Source of the DNA: Bacteroidaceae bacterium
GTDB taxonomy: Bacteria; Bacteroidota; Bacteroidia; Bacteroidales; Bacteroidaceae
DNA: 38,213 nucleotides
Direction: 5' to 3'
NCBI GenBank assembly: GCA_017479555.1
Contig: JAFVCB010000058.1
Location: 1 to 38,213 of the forward strand
A model generated the notes under the pieces. The model saw nothing but the letters and a program-made list of their open reading frames with translations. It did not search any database and was not told where the DNA came from. This document shows, one piece after another, positions 26,203-34,932 of this stretch (positions are counted from its first letter, which is position 1; the number at the start of each line of letters is the position of its first letter). Both the position numbers and the translations under genes were made by a program.

Positions 26203-27033
26203 ATGACCTATCAGCAACTTGTTGACTTCATTCGCGAGCAAAAGAGTTTTCTCTGCGTAGGGCTTGATACCGATTTGCGGAAAGTGCCACAGCATTTGCT
26301 ATCCCACGAGAACCCCATCTTTGACTTCAACCGTGCCATCATTGATGCCACCGCTCCTTTTAGCGTGGCTTTCAAACCCAATTTGGCTTTCTATGAAACC
26401 TATGGTGTGCAGGGATGGCAAGCTTTTGAAGAAACCGTGCGCTATATCCGCACGCACTATCCACGTCATTTCATCATCGCTGATGCCAAACGGGGCGACA
26501 TAGGCAATACCAGTCAGATGTACGCCCGTGCCTTTTTTGAGGACCTTGATGTGGATGCGCTCACAGTGGCTCCCTATATGGGTGGCGACAGCGTTGAACC
26601 TTTCTTGGGTTATGAAAACAAATGGGTGGTGCTCTTGGCTTTGACCAGCAATCGCGGGTCTGCCGATTTTCAACTGATTACCGATGCCGACGGCGCGCCG
26701 CTCTATGAACGTGTACTGAAAACGTCTCAATCCTGGGCCGACAAGGAGCAGATGATGTATGTCGTCGGCGCGACACAAGGTGCTAAGTTTGCTGATATTC
26801 GTCGTTTGGTGCCGCACCATTTCCTGTTGGTGCCAGGCGTAGGTGCTCAGGGCGGCTCGCTTCAGGAGGTTTGTCGCTATGGCCTCACGCCAGACTGCGG
26901 TTTGTTGGTCAACTCTTCGCGTGCCATCATCTATGCCGATGCCTCTCCAAGTTTTGCCGAAGCAGCCGCTGCTGCCGCTCGTGCGGTGCAAGAGCAGATG
27001 GAACAAGTATTGTCCGAAGCCCATATCATTTAG
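26203..27033 (+). CDS. pyrF: Orotidine-5'-phosphate decarboxylase, type 2
   Basis: Converts OMP to UMP, the last step of pyrimidine synthesis. The 276-residue TIM-barrel protein has [10 protein letters not shown] near residue 20, the substrate-binding FKPNLAFYE, and the catalytic [11 protein letters not shown] with Lys96. VAPYMGGDS and [10 protein letters not shown] later in the chain complete the longer type 2 pattern. I start at ATG 26203, after the -7 box at 26164; the frame opens at 26152, but that extension contains the promoter. Its base composition returns to that of the housekeeping flanks, marking the right edge of the island. Confidence 0.96.
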   Translation: MTYQQLVDFIREQKSFLCVGLDTDLRKVPQHLLSHENPIFDFNRAIIDATAPFSVAFKPNLAFYETYGVQGWQAFEETVRYIRTHYPRHFIIADAKRGDIGNTSQMYARAFFEDLDVDALTVAPYMGGDSVEPFLGYENKWVVLLALTSNRGSADFQLITDADGAPLYERVLKTSQSWADKEQMMYVVGATQGAKFADIRRLVPHHFLLVPGVGAQGGSLQEVCRYGLTPDCGLLVNSSRAIIYADASPSFAEAAAAAARAVQEQMEQVLSEAHII

Positions 27034-27078
27034 TGTAAATCCTATAACAGTCTCTGTGAACCAAGCCCGCGTGCATAA

Positions 27079-27087
27079 TAGCTTTGC
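27079..27087 (+). promoter_or_regulatory. Possible -7 element upstream of the first FGE-like lipoprotein gene
   Basis: TAGCTTTGC matches TAnnTTTGY, about 120 bases before ATG 27211. No -33 element is visible, so support is modest. Confidence 0.35.
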
Positions 27088-27210
27088 GTCTTCCACGATG
27101 AGTTTCATAAGACTTCCGTTTCACAGACTTTTTCTCGCCAAGGCATAGCTCAAACAAGTTTCGCTCTGCGCTAATGGCTTAACGAAGAAGTTAGATTTCT
27201 TTTCCTCTCC

Positions 27211-27999
27211 ATGAAAAAACAATTATTCTTAGCACTCGCAGCGTTGTGCTTTACTATGCTGCCCCTTTCGCTTTCCTCTTGTGGCGGCGATGACGATAAC
27301 GAAAACGATACCCCCGTTGTTCTTCCACCTACTACCTATACCGCTAACGGCGTTGAGTTCAAGATGATTACGGTGCAAGGTGGCATATTCGTGATGGGGC
27401 AGGAATCCTCTGGAGATATGCACCGTGTAGAACTTTCTACGTTTAGCATCGGCGAAACAGAAGTGACGCAAGGTCTATGGCACGCTGTCATGGGTAGGTA
27501 TCCCAGTTACATCAAGGGAGATGAGTACCCCGTGGAATATGTGTCATACCAAGATTGTCAAAACTTCATACAGAAGCTCAACGAACTCACGGGCGAAACA
27601 TTCCGTCTGCCCACCGAGGCCGAATGGGAATATGCCGCTATCGGTGGTAAGTTGAGAATGGAGTATGCGTTTAGTGGCTCAAACAATTTGGACGAAGTGG
27701 CATGGTATGCAGGCAATTCTGGCAATGAAACGCATGTCGTTGCCACCAAGTCGCCCAACGAATTAGGGCTTTACGATATGAGTGGCAATGTACATGAGTG
27801 GTGCTTCGATTGGTATGTCGAGAACATTCGAGATGTATCGCAATTCAAAGATCCCCAAGGCCCCGCTACAGGCACTTATCGCGTAGTACGCGGTGGTAGT
27901 TGGGCGACTGAATCAGATTGGTGTGGTGTGAAAGTTCGCTCAGGCGCTGACCCCAAGCACGTTATCAATACCTTAGGTCTTCGTCTCGCTAAGTCTTAG
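27211..27999 (+). CDS. FGE/SUMF1-domain surface lipoprotein (single domain)
   Basis: 262 residues. The signal ends in the lipobox LSSC followed by GGDDDNEND, an acidic run like Bacteroidetes lipoprotein export signals, so the protein is probably on the cell surface. One formylglycine-generating-enzyme (C-type-lectin-like) domain follows: FVMGQE, ETEVTQGLWHAVMG, FRLPTEAEWEYAA, GLYDMSGNVHEW and RVVRGGSW. After RGGS the sequence is WATESDWC. Active FGEs carry two Cys here; only the second position is Cys, so sulfatase activation is unlikely. The domain probably binds a ligand or has another activity. A related two-domain gene follows. Confidence 0.85.
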   Translation: MKKQLFLALAALCFTMLPLSLSSCGGDDDNENDTPVVLPPTTYTANGVEFKMITVQGGIFVMGQESSGDMHRVELSTFSIGETEVTQGLWHAVMGRYPSYIKGDEYPVEYVSYQDCQNFIQKLNELTGETFRLPTEAEWEYAAIGGKLRMEYAFSGSNNLDEVAWYAGNSGNETHVVATKSPNELGLYDMSGNVHEWCFDWYVENIRDVSQFKDPQGPATGTYRVVRGGSWATESDWCGVKVRSGADPKHVINTLGLRLAKS

Positions 28000-28107
28000 C
28001 ATTGATGTAGTGAACAGCCGACTTGTCATAAGGTATATTTGTTCACCCATCAGAAACGATTTTATAGCACATCCCTCAAAAGATTATTAAATACATTTTA
28101 TATCCCC

Positions 28108-29661
28108 ATGAAAAAGTTATTCTCTTTGTTACCTGCAGCCCTGTTCTTTGCTGTGCTGCCCTTGTCGCTCACTTCTTGTGGCGGCAGTGACGATGATGAC
28201 GTTGTACCTCCTACTCCCGAGGCCACGTTTAGCGATAAAACCATCACAGTCGGCGACGTAACCTTCAAGATGGTTGCCGTAGAAGGTGGTACGTTCCAGA
28301 TGGGCGTAGAAAACTACAGTGACGACGAAGCCCCAGTTCATTCCGTAACGCTCTCCAACTACTACATCGCCGAGACCGAAGTGACGCAGGCTCTCTACAA
28401 GGCTATCATGGGAGAGAATCCGAGTGAGTTCAAGGGTGACAAACTTCCAGTCGAGTCGCTACACTGGGGAGACATTCAAACCTTTATCGCTAAGCTCAAT
28501 GCGCTCACGGGACTCACGTTCCGCTTGCCTACAGAGGCTGAATGGGAGTATGCGGCTCGCGGAGGTAATAAGAGCCAAGGCTATAAGTATAGTGGCTCAG
28601 ACAATATAGCCGAAGTGGCTTGGTTCATCGATAACAGCAATGACCGCACGAACGAAGTGGCCACCAAGAAACCCAATGAGTTAGGTCTATATGACATGTC
28701 GGGCAATGTCATGGAGCGTTGTTCGGATTCCTATGACCCCAACTATTATGCGAGTTCACCAGCCACGAACCCTCAAGGTCCTACAACAGGTAATCGTCGC
28801 GTCGTTCGCGGTGGTTGTTTCTGGGCTATTCCTACGGGTTGCCGCATGACACTTCGCTACAAGCAGTATCCCTTTGATAAGGAAAACGACACGGGCTTCC
28901 GTTTGGCGATAACCACTTTGCCTTCATCAGAAGTCTCGGTAGAAGGCTATTACGATGCTAAATATTCGAAAGAAGTACTCTCTGTGAATGGTGTAACCTT
29001 TAAGATGCAAAGCGTTCAGGGCGGTACGTTCTATATGGGTTCAGATGATGCCGATGCCGAAGCTGATGCGAAGCCAGTACATGCAGTGACCCTCTCGGAC
29101 TATTACATCGGTGAGACAGAGGTGACACAGGCGCTTTTCAAGGCCGTGATGGGAGATGAATATCCGAGTTTCATCAAAGGTGACAATCTTCCAGTAAATA
29201 AAGTAACTTGGGACGAAATGCAAGTGTTCATCAAGAAGCTCAACGAACTTACGGGTCGTACGTTCCGCTTGCCTACCGAGGCCGAGTGGGAATATGCAGC
29301 ACGGGGAGGTCAGAAGAGCCGAGGCTATAAATTTAGCGGTTCGGACGATATAAATTTAGTGGCATGGTATAATGGCGGTAGCTCATTACAAGAAGTAGCT
29401 CTATTGTCAGGTAATGAGTTAGGCTTATATGACATGACAGGCAATGTTCTTGAGTTTTGCTCTGATTGGTACTCTCCTACCTATTATCTATCATCTCCGC
29501 CTGTGAATCCACAGGGTCCACCATCAGGTACGGAAAGAGTGGGGCGCGGTGGCGATTGGAATGAAATGGAATCAAGATGTACCGTAACGTATCGTCAACG
29601 AGTTATAACAGGCGGGGCGAGTGTCGGATGGGGTTGTCGTCTTGCCCTGTCTCAGCTATAA
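28108..29661 (+). CDS. Tandem two-domain FGE/SUMF1-like surface lipoprotein
   Basis: 517 residues from ATG 28108, which puts the signal peptide at the N-terminus. The lipobox is LTSC followed by GGSDDDD, a very good match to the acidic surface-export signal described for Bacteroides. There are two FGE-like domains in tandem, about residues 45-270 and 290-517, each with ETEVTQAL, FRLPTEAEWEYAARGG, LGLYDM(S/T)GNV and a terminal RGG...R..R segment. The catalytic first Cys is absent in both (RGGCFWAIPTGC and RGGDWNEMESRC), and the usual Trp after GNV is Arg or Phe. It looks like an internally duplicated paralogue of the neighbour. Role unknown. Confidence 0.85.
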   Translation: MKKLFSLLPAALFFAVLPLSLTSCGGSDDDDVVPPTPEATFSDKTITVGDVTFKMVAVEGGTFQMGVENYSDDEAPVHSVTLSNYYIAETEVTQALYKAIMGENPSEFKGDKLPVESLHWGDIQTFIAKLNALTGLTFRLPTEAEWEYAARGGNKSQGYKYSGSDNIAEVAWFIDNSNDRTNEVATKKPNELGLYDMSGNVMERCSDSYDPNYYASSPATNPQGPTTGNRRVVRGGCFWAIPTGCRMTLRYKQYPFDKENDTGFRLAITTLPSSEVSVEGYYDAKYSKEVLSVNGVTFKMQSVQGGTFYMGSDDADAEADAKPVHAVTLSDYYIGETEVTQALFKAVMGDEYPSFIKGDNLPVNKVTWDEMQVFIKKLNELTGRTFRLPTEAEWEYAARGGQKSRGYKFSGSDDINLVAWYNGGSSLQEVALLSGNELGLYDMTGNVLEFCSDWYSPTYYLSSPPVNPQGPPSGTERVGRGGDWNEMESRCTVTYRQRVITGGASVGWGCRLALSQL

Positions 29662-29775
29662 TATTCAAACAATATAGCTAAACTACTCGAAAGTAGAAAG
29701 CACATACCTCTTCGTGTAATTAAGGTTTAGTCCACCGATGCCTAACACTGTTCACCAGTAATCATTACCATTCCG

Positions 29776-30702
29776 ATGCCCACCGCGCCATTGCTTACGA
29801 TACTTGGCCCCACAGCTTGTGGCAAGACACGCTTAGCTGTAGCTGTGGCGCGTGTACTCGGTGGTGAGATTATCAGCGGAGATAGTCGTCAAGTGTATCG
29901 TGGCATGGACATCGGTACAGGCAAAGACCTTGCCGACTATGGCATAGGCCAAGAGGCTGTACCGTACCATCTCATTGATATTCATCCTGCGGGCTACCAC
30001 TATTCGCTCTTTGCTTTTCAGCAAGACTTTTTGCAAGCCTATCAGGACATCGTGGCGCGTCGTCGGCATCCTATCTTGTGCGGGGGAAGTGGACTCTACA
30101 TAGAGAGCATCGTGAGGGGCTATCGTCTCTCGCCCGTGCCACAAAACGAGGCATTGCGACGCTCCCTGGCCGACAAAACGCTTGAGGAACTCACTGCTAT
30201 TTTGGCTTCCTACCAGTCGTTGCACAATACCACAGACGTAGACCTCCCAGCACGCGCCATACGTGCCATCGAGATAGCCGACTACAATGCACACCACCCG
30301 CTTCCCGATCGCCCTTTCCCCGAGATAGCATCTATCGTGGTGGGTATCGATGTCCCGCGCGAGCTACGACGTGCACGTATCACCCAGCGACTGGATGAGC
30401 GCCTCAGCGAGGGGTTAGTGGAGGAAGTGGAGGCCCTGCTTGCGCAAGGACTCACCGAAGAGCAACTGACCTACTACGGACTGGAATATAAATATGTCAC
30501 GGCACACGTGTGCGGACACATCGATTTCAGCACCATGCGCCACGACTTAGAAATAGCTATCCATCAGTTTGCCAAACGGCAGATGACCTATTTTCGTGGC
30601 ATGGAGCGACGCGGTACGACGATACACTGGATAGACGGTACGCTACCGCTTGATGCCCAGCGCGATGCGGTGTTGCAGTTGTTGAAGGATGTGGCATCTT
30701 AG
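29776..30702 (+). CDS. miaA: tRNA dimethylallyltransferase MiaA
   Basis: Adds a dimethylallyl group to A37 of tRNAs reading UNN codons. The 308-residue protein has the P-loop GPTACGKT (residues 11-18), then GGEIISGDSRQVYRGMDIGTGK, typical of MiaA substrate binding. The PILCGGSGLYIESIVRG element and KRQMTYFRGMERRG follow further on. Length is normal. It is followed by two stacked terminator hairpins. Confidence 0.97.
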   Translation: MPTAPLLTILGPTACGKTRLAVAVARVLGGEIISGDSRQVYRGMDIGTGKDLADYGIGQEAVPYHLIDIHPAGYHYSLFAFQQDFLQAYQDIVARRRHPILCGGSGLYIESIVRGYRLSPVPQNEALRRSLADKTLEELTAILASYQSLHNTTDVDLPARAIRAIEIADYNAHHPLPDRPFPEIASIVVGIDVPRELRRARITQRLDERLSEGLVEEVEALLAQGLTEEQLTYYGLEYKYVTAHVCGHIDFSTMRHDLEIAIHQFAKRQMTYFRGMERRGTTIHWIDGTLPLDAQRDAVLQLLKDVAS

Positions 30703-30754
30703 GTGTTGTCTGCACGACCATTGACTACGCAGAGAGGATAGTCTTCAAAGCCTT

Positions 30755-30774
30755 GTAGGTACGCCTACTTTTTT
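30755..30774 (+). terminator. First terminator after miaA
   Basis: A 5-bp stem GTAGG/CCTAC (30755-30759, 30764-30768) with a 4-base loop, followed directly by six T. Confidence 0.6.
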
Positions 30775-30778
30775 CGAT

Positions 30779-30826
30779 AAACCGACCTTGGACAAAGCGA
30801 AAGCTATGTTCGAGGTCGGTTTTTGC
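30779..30826 (+). terminator. Second, stronger terminator after miaA
   Basis: A 10-bp stem (AAACCGACCT... arms 30779-30788 and 30813-30822) with a 24-base loop, followed by T-rich sequence. Confidence 0.65.
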
Positions 30827-30853
30827 ATTCGGGGGGCGGCAGGCCAAACTTTC

Positions 30854-31028
30854 GCCTAAGGCGAAGATAGGCTGCGGCTCGGCATAGAAAACCTAAAAAC
30901 TTCGTTTTTGCTTTTCTCTGCTCTCGCCTTGCACTACTTTGCCTAAGGCGAAGATAGGCTTCGGCTCGGCATAGAAAACCTAAAAACTCCGTTTTTGCTT
31001 TTCTCTGCTCTCGCCTTGCACTATCTTT
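30854..31028 (+). repeat. 87-bp tandem duplication carrying the guaA promoter
   Basis: Copy 1 (30854-30940) and copy 2 (30941-31028) differ at about three places. Each begins with GCCTAAGGCGAA, contains AGATAGGCT...CGGCTCGGCATAG and a TTTTTGC run, and ends in GCCTTGCACTA(t)CTTT. Copy 2 ends in a full -7 box, TATCTTTGC. Copy 1 has TACTTTGC, one base short. The duplication fills most of the 347-base gap 30703-31049; the rest holds the miaA terminators. Confidence 0.9.
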
Positions 31029-31030
31029 GC
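30995..31030 (+). promoter_or_regulatory. Promoter of guaA
   Basis: TATCTTTGC at 31022-31030, with TTG at 30995-30997 (24-base spacer). The transcript start would be near 31037, leaving a leader of about 13 bases. The -7 box also forms one arm of a near-perfect inverted repeat (TATCTTTGC ... GCAAAAGATA, 31022-31043) around the start site. Confidence 0.6.
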
Positions 31031-31049
31031 AACGCAAAAGATAATAGGT

Positions 31050-32591
31050 ATGCAAAAGATTATCATTCTTGACTTTGGTTCACAAACCACGCAGCTAATC
31101 GGGCGGCGCGTGCGTGAACTCAATACGTTTTGCGAGATATTGCCCTACAACAAGTTTCCTAAGGACGATCCCGATGTCATCGGTGTGATTCTCAGTGGCT
31201 CGCCCCTTAGCGTCAATCAGGCTGATGCTTTCCGTCTCGATTTTGCTGACCTGCGTGGGCGTTACCCCATTCTCGGTATTTGCTACGGTGCACAACTCAT
31301 GGCCGACACCTTTGGCGGCAAAGTAGAGAGCAGCGACAGCCGTGAGTATGGACGTGCCCAGCTTCAGACTATCGATGCCGACGATGCCTTATTCAAAGGC
31401 ATAGCTCCTGATGCGCAAGTGTGGATGAGCCACGGCGACACGATTACCCACCTGCCGCAAGGTTTTGAGGTCGTAGCCAGCACACCCACTGTGAAGCATG
31501 CCGCCTATCGCGCAGCTGATGGCGAACCACTTTGGGGCGTACAGTTCCACCCCGAGGTGTTCCATACGCTTTGCGGACGTTTGTTGCTCCACAACTTCGT
31601 GGTAGACATTTGTGGAAGTCAGCAAGACTGGAGTCCTGCGCAGTTTGTGGAATCAACCATCGCAGAACTACGTCAGCAGATAGGCACCGACCGCGTCATC
31701 CTCGGCCTCAGTGGTGGGGTGGACAGTAGTGTGGCTGCCGTGTTGCTCCATCGTGCCATAGGCGACCAGCTCACCTGTATCTTTGTAGACCACGGACTGC
31801 TGCGCAAGGATGAGTACACAGAGGTCATGGGACTTTATGCCAACTTAGGGCTGAACGTCATCGGTGTAGACGCATCGCAGAAGTTCTATGCAGAGCTCAG
31901 CGGTGTGACCGACCCCGAGCGCAAGCGCAAGATTATAGGCAAGGGATTCATCGACGTGTTTGAGGCCGAGGCGCGCAAGATAACCGATGCGCGATGGTTG
32001 GCACAAGGCACTATCTATCCCGACCGTATAGAGAGCATGAACATCACGGGCAAAGTCATCAAGAGCCACCACAACGTAGGCGGACTGCCCGAGAAGATGA
32101 ATCTCAAGATCTGCGAACCCCTGCGTTGGCTCTTCAAGGACGAAGTGCGACGCGTGGGCAAACAGCTGGGCATACCACAATTGCTCATCGGACGCCATCC
32201 CTTCCCAGGTCCTGGGCTTGCCGTACGTATTCTTGGCGACATCACACCCGAGAAAGTTCGTGTGCTCCAGGAGGCCGACGACATTTTCATCAGCGGACTG
32301 CGCCAGTGGCCCACCGAGGACGGCGATGTACTCTACAACAAAGTGTGGCAAGCGGGCGTGATACTCCTACCCGTACAGAGCGTGGGCGTGATGGGCGACG
32401 AGCGCACCTACGAACAAGCCGTAGCGCTCCGAGCAGTCACCAGCACCGATGCCATGACCGCCGACTGGGCACATTTGCCCTACGACTTCCTTGCCAAGGT
32501 CTCCAACGACATTATCAACCACGTCAGAGGAGTCAATCGCGTCTGCTACGACATCTCTTCCAAGCCACCAGCAACGATAGAGTGGGAGTGA
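31050..32591 (+). CDS. guaA: GMP synthase (glutamine-hydrolysing)
   Basis: Converts XMP to GMP with glutamine and ATP. The 513-residue protein has a class I glutamine amidotransferase domain with the nucleophile Cys78 in [10 protein letters not shown] and the His/Glu pair in VQFHPEVF. The ATP-pyrophosphatase domain follows, with PP-loop LSGGVDSS (near residue 220). The C-terminal dimerisation domain contains [13 protein letters not shown] and ends PPATIEWE. It is transcribed from its own duplicated promoter and is likely monocistronic, given more than 600 bases before the next gene. Confidence 0.98.
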   Translation: MQKIIILDFGSQTTQLIGRRVRELNTFCEILPYNKFPKDDPDVIGVILSGSPLSVNQADAFRLDFADLRGRYPILGICYGAQLMADTFGGKVESSDSREYGRAQLQTIDADDALFKGIAPDAQVWMSHGDTITHLPQGFEVVASTPTVKHAAYRAADGEPLWGVQFHPEVFHTLCGRLLLHNFVVDICGSQQDWSPAQFVESTIAELRQQIGTDRVILGLSGGVDSSVAAVLLHRAIGDQLTCIFVDHGLLRKDEYTEVMGLYANLGLNVIGVDASQKFYAELSGVTDPERKRKIIGKGFIDVFEAEARKITDARWLAQGTIYPDRIESMNITGKVIKSHHNVGGLPEKMNLKICEPLRWLFKDEVRRVGKQLGIPQLLIGRHPFPGPGLAVRILGDITPEKVRVLQEADDIFISGLRQWPTEDGDVLYNKVWQAGVILLPVQSVGVMGDERTYEQAVALRAVTSTDAMTADWAHLPYDFLAKVSNDIINHVRGVNRVCYDISSKPPATIEWE

Positions 32592-32685
32592 TGCACCGCC
32601 ACAAACAGATTTTTGACGTACCAGAAGCAAAAAAGAACACCCCTTTTTTTCTGTCGCAATTTTCTAAATTCAGCGAAATAATCAT

Positions 32686-32694
32686 TACTTTTGT
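32686..32694 (+). promoter_or_regulatory. Promoter-like -7 element in the guaA downstream region
   Basis: TACTTTTGT matches TAnnTTTGY. No TTG lies at -33 spacing. It precedes a strong hairpin rather than a gene. It lies in the 604-base gene-free region 32592-33195, whose other contents (hairpin, palindrome, 21-base repeats, weak terminator, homopolymer tracts and the acyl-CoA ligase promoter) are listed separately. Confidence 0.4.
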
Positions 32695-32712
32695 ACCAAA
32701 GTACAACACCAA

Positions 32713-32765
32713 GCACTCCATGCGCTGCAGCCTCGCTCGACGCATGGAGTGCGCTTATATAAGCG
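32713..32765 (+). other. Strong hairpin followed by a 14-base palindrome; candidate structured RNA
   Basis: Perfect 12-bp stem (32713-32724 with 32741-32752, 16-base loop), then the perfect palindrome CGCTTATATAAGCG (32752-32765), then gcatttttgcc. This sits about 15-20 bases after the -7-like box at 32686. It may be a small RNA with its terminator, or a trailer structure of guaA. No protein is encoded. Confidence 0.45.
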
Positions 32766-32786
32766 GCATTTTTGCCTCCCGACCCA

Positions 32787-32860
32787 AGAAAAACTACATA
32801 GGCATGTAGAAAAAACTACATAGGCATCTAAGAAAAACTACATAGGCATGTAGAAAAACG
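32787..32860. repeat. Three and a half tandem repeats of about 21 bp (core ACTACATAGGCAT)
   Basis: Units at 32787-32807, 32808-32830 and 32831-32851, plus a partial one at 32852-32860. The core is AGAAAAACTACATAGGCAT. Units 1 and 3 continue GTAG, forming the hairpin CTACAT-AGGC-ATGTAG. Unit 2 breaks the palindrome (ATCTA). Confidence 0.85.
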
Positions 32861-32880
32861 ATCTCCGCAGGTATGATTTC

Positions 32881-32901
32881 CGACCGCCAAGGTCGTTTTT
32901 T
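32881..32901 (+). terminator. Weak terminator-like hairpin
   Basis: CGACC (32881-32885), a 5-base loop, GGTCG (32891-32895), then six T. It could end transcription coming from guaA or from the structured element upstream. Confidence 0.45.
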
Positions 32902-33124
32902 GTACCTCCGATTTGCTCCCGCCAACCTCCCAACATCAAAAAATGCCCCTCCGCAAAAAATTTTTTTTAGCCTACCCCCCCACTTTTTTTCTTAGCAATA
33001 TCAAACGTTCGGCATAGCTTTCGCAATTCCCGATATAGGATGTTCTAAAATACACTTACTGTGGTAGATATTTCATTTTTGCTCAACACAGCCCCGAGAT
33101 GTGCAAAAAATTAACACAGAATAC

Positions 33125-33155
33125 TTGTGCCATCTTCTTTTATCACTATTTTTGC
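33125..33155 (+). promoter_or_regulatory. Promoter of the acyl-CoA ligase-lptB operon
   Basis: TTG at 33125-33127, a 19-base spacer, then TATTTTTGC at 33147-33155. This is the best -33/-7 pair in the window. The transcript start would be near 33162, with a leader of about 34 bases. Confidence 0.7.
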
Positions 33156-33195
33156 ACACGGTTAGCCAAAATGAGCAATCAGAAATACCTAAATC

Positions 33196-34932
33196 ATGAA
33201 CGATACAACCCCAAATGCATCGCCTGCTGTCCCAACAGAGGATGCTCAGTTTGAACACAAAGTAGGCGAGCTCGATTTTGTAGGTCTCATCGAAGACACC
33301 ATCGTGCGTCATTGGAACAAGGATGCCTTCACCGACTACCAAGGTGAGACTTTTCAGTACAAAGACGTAGCGCGCAAGATAGAGAAGCTCCACATTCTAT
33401 TTGAAAATGCAGGCCTCGTAGAAGGCGACAAGGTAGCCCTGTGTGGCCGCAATAGCTCGCACTGGGCTGTGGCCTATTTGGCCGTGTTAACCTACGGAGC
33501 AGTGGCTGTGCCCATCCTGCACGAGTTCAAGGCCAATCAGGTGCACGACATCGTCAATCACAGCGATGCCCGTCTGCTCTTCGTGGGCGACCATGTGGTC
33601 AAAGACATTGTTCCCGACGACATGCCGCATCTCGAAGGCATCATACAGATAGCTGACTTCCAACTCTTCGTTTGTCGCTCAGAGCGACTCAACGATGCTC
33701 GCGAGCGGCTCAATGCACTCTATGGCATGAAGTACCCCAAATACTTCCGCCCGCAGCATGTACACTATAAGCGTCAAGACGGCGAGCAGCTCGCACTGAT
33801 CAACTACACCAGTGGCACCACGAGTCGCAGCAAGGGCGTGTTGATACCCTTCCGCGCACTATGGAGCAACTACATGTTTGCATGTAGCGTCTACAACAAA
33901 GTATTCCCCGAAGGCGAAGGCCGCGTAGTGAGCATCCTGCCCTTGGCACACATGTACGGCATGTCCTTTGAATTCATCTACGAGTTCTTCCGTGGAGGAC
34001 ACATCTATTTCCTCACACGTATACCTTCGCCCAAGATTATTTTCAACGCTTTCAACATCGTCAAGCCACACGTCATCATCAGCGTGCCGCTCATCATCGA
34101 AAAAGTCATCAAGAAGATGGTTTGGCCCAAGCTCGAAGCACCCAGTATGAAGTTGCTCCTGCGCTTGCCCATCATCTCACAGAAGATATTGGATCGCATT
34201 CGCGAAGAACTCTACACCGCTTTTGGTGCACAGTTCAACGAAATCATCGTGGGCGGTGCAGCTTTCAACAGCGAGATTGAGGAGTTCCTCCATCGCATAG
34301 GTTTCCCATTCACCGTAGGCTACGGTGCTACGGAGTGCGCACCTATCATCTGCTATGCGCCTTGGAACGAGTTTGTGCCAGGTTCGTGTGGAAAGGTAGC
34401 ACCCCGCATGGAGCTGCGTATCGACAGTCCCGACCCTCACAATGTTGTAGGTGAAATCCTCGTGCGCGGCATGAACGTGATGCTCGGCTACTACAAAAAC
34501 GAAGAAGCCACGCGCGAGACCCTCGACGAGGACGGATGGTATCACACCGGCGACCTCGGTGTCATCGATACCGATGGCAACGTATTCATACGTGGTCGAA
34601 GCAAGAACATGCTCCTCGGCGCCAATGGCACAAACATCTATCCCGAAGAGATTGAGGACAAACTCAACACCTTGCCCTACGTGGCCGAAAGCATCGTGAT
34701 ACAAAAGGGCGAGAAACTCTACGCGCTCATCCATCCTGACTTCGACGAAGCACAGCACGACGGTCTCGACCAAGAAGCCGTGCGCTTGCAGATGGAGCAG
34801 AACCGCCAGGAGCTCAACAACATGGTGCCCTCGTACCAGAAGATAGCAGGCATACGTATCTACGAACAAGAGTTTGAAAAGACGCCAAAGCGCAGTATCA
34901 AACGATTCCTTTATCTCAACGAAGATGTCTGA
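33196..34932 (+). CDS. Long-chain fatty-acid--CoA ligase (AMP-binding enzyme)
   Basis: Activates a fatty acid to acyl-AMP and then acyl-CoA. The 578-residue protein has the P-loop YTSGTTSRSKGV (near residue 205), the GYGATECAPII motif, YHTGDLGVID, GRSKNMLLGANGTNIYPEEIE and the C-terminal TPKRSIKRF with the likely adenylation Lys. These place it in the ANL superfamily close to bacterial FadD/long-chain ligases. The exact chain length is not readable from sequence. It overlaps the lptB start by 8 bases, so the two are translationally coupled. Confidence 0.93.
   Translation: MNDTTPNASPAVPTEDAQFEHKVGELDFVGLIEDTIVRHWNKDAFTDYQGETFQYKDVARKIEKLHILFENAGLVEGDKVALCGRNSSHWAVAYLAVLTYGAVAVPILHEFKANQVHDIVNHSDARLLFVGDHVVKDIVPDDMPHLEGIIQIADFQLFVCRSERLNDARERLNALYGMKYPKYFRPQHVHYKRQDGEQLALINYTSGTTSRSKGVLIPFRALWSNYMFACSVYNKVFPEGEGRVVSILPLAHMYGMSFEFIYEFFRGGHIYFLTRIPSPKIIFNAFNIVKPHVIISVPLIIEKVIKKMVWPKLEAPSMKLLLRLPIISQKILDRIREELYTAFGAQFNEIIVGGAAFNSEIEEFLHRIGFPFTVGYGATECAPIICYAPWNEFVPGSCGKVAPRMELRIDSPDPHNVVGEILVRGMNVMLGYYKNEEATRETLDEDGWYHTGDLGVIDTDGNVFIRGRSKNMLLGANGTNIYPEEIEDKLNTLPYVAESIVIQKGEKLYALIHPDFDEAQHDGLDQEAVRLQMEQNRQELNNMVPSYQKIAGIRIYEQEFEKTPKRSIKRFLYLNEDV

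Noticed and set aside
27211..29661. Diversity-generating retroelement acting on the FGE-like genes
   Set aside because: The fold is right, but I see no reverse transcriptase, no accessory gene and no second copy of the C-terminal coding segment to serve as template in the window.
30804..31055. Minus-strand 83-codon frame with internal repeat ([11 protein letters not shown] twice)
   Set aside because: The repeat comes entirely from the 87-bp duplication of the guaA promoter, and the frame overlaps the guaA start.
32787..32860. CRISPR array
   Set aside because: The units abut each other; there are no spacers and no cas genes.
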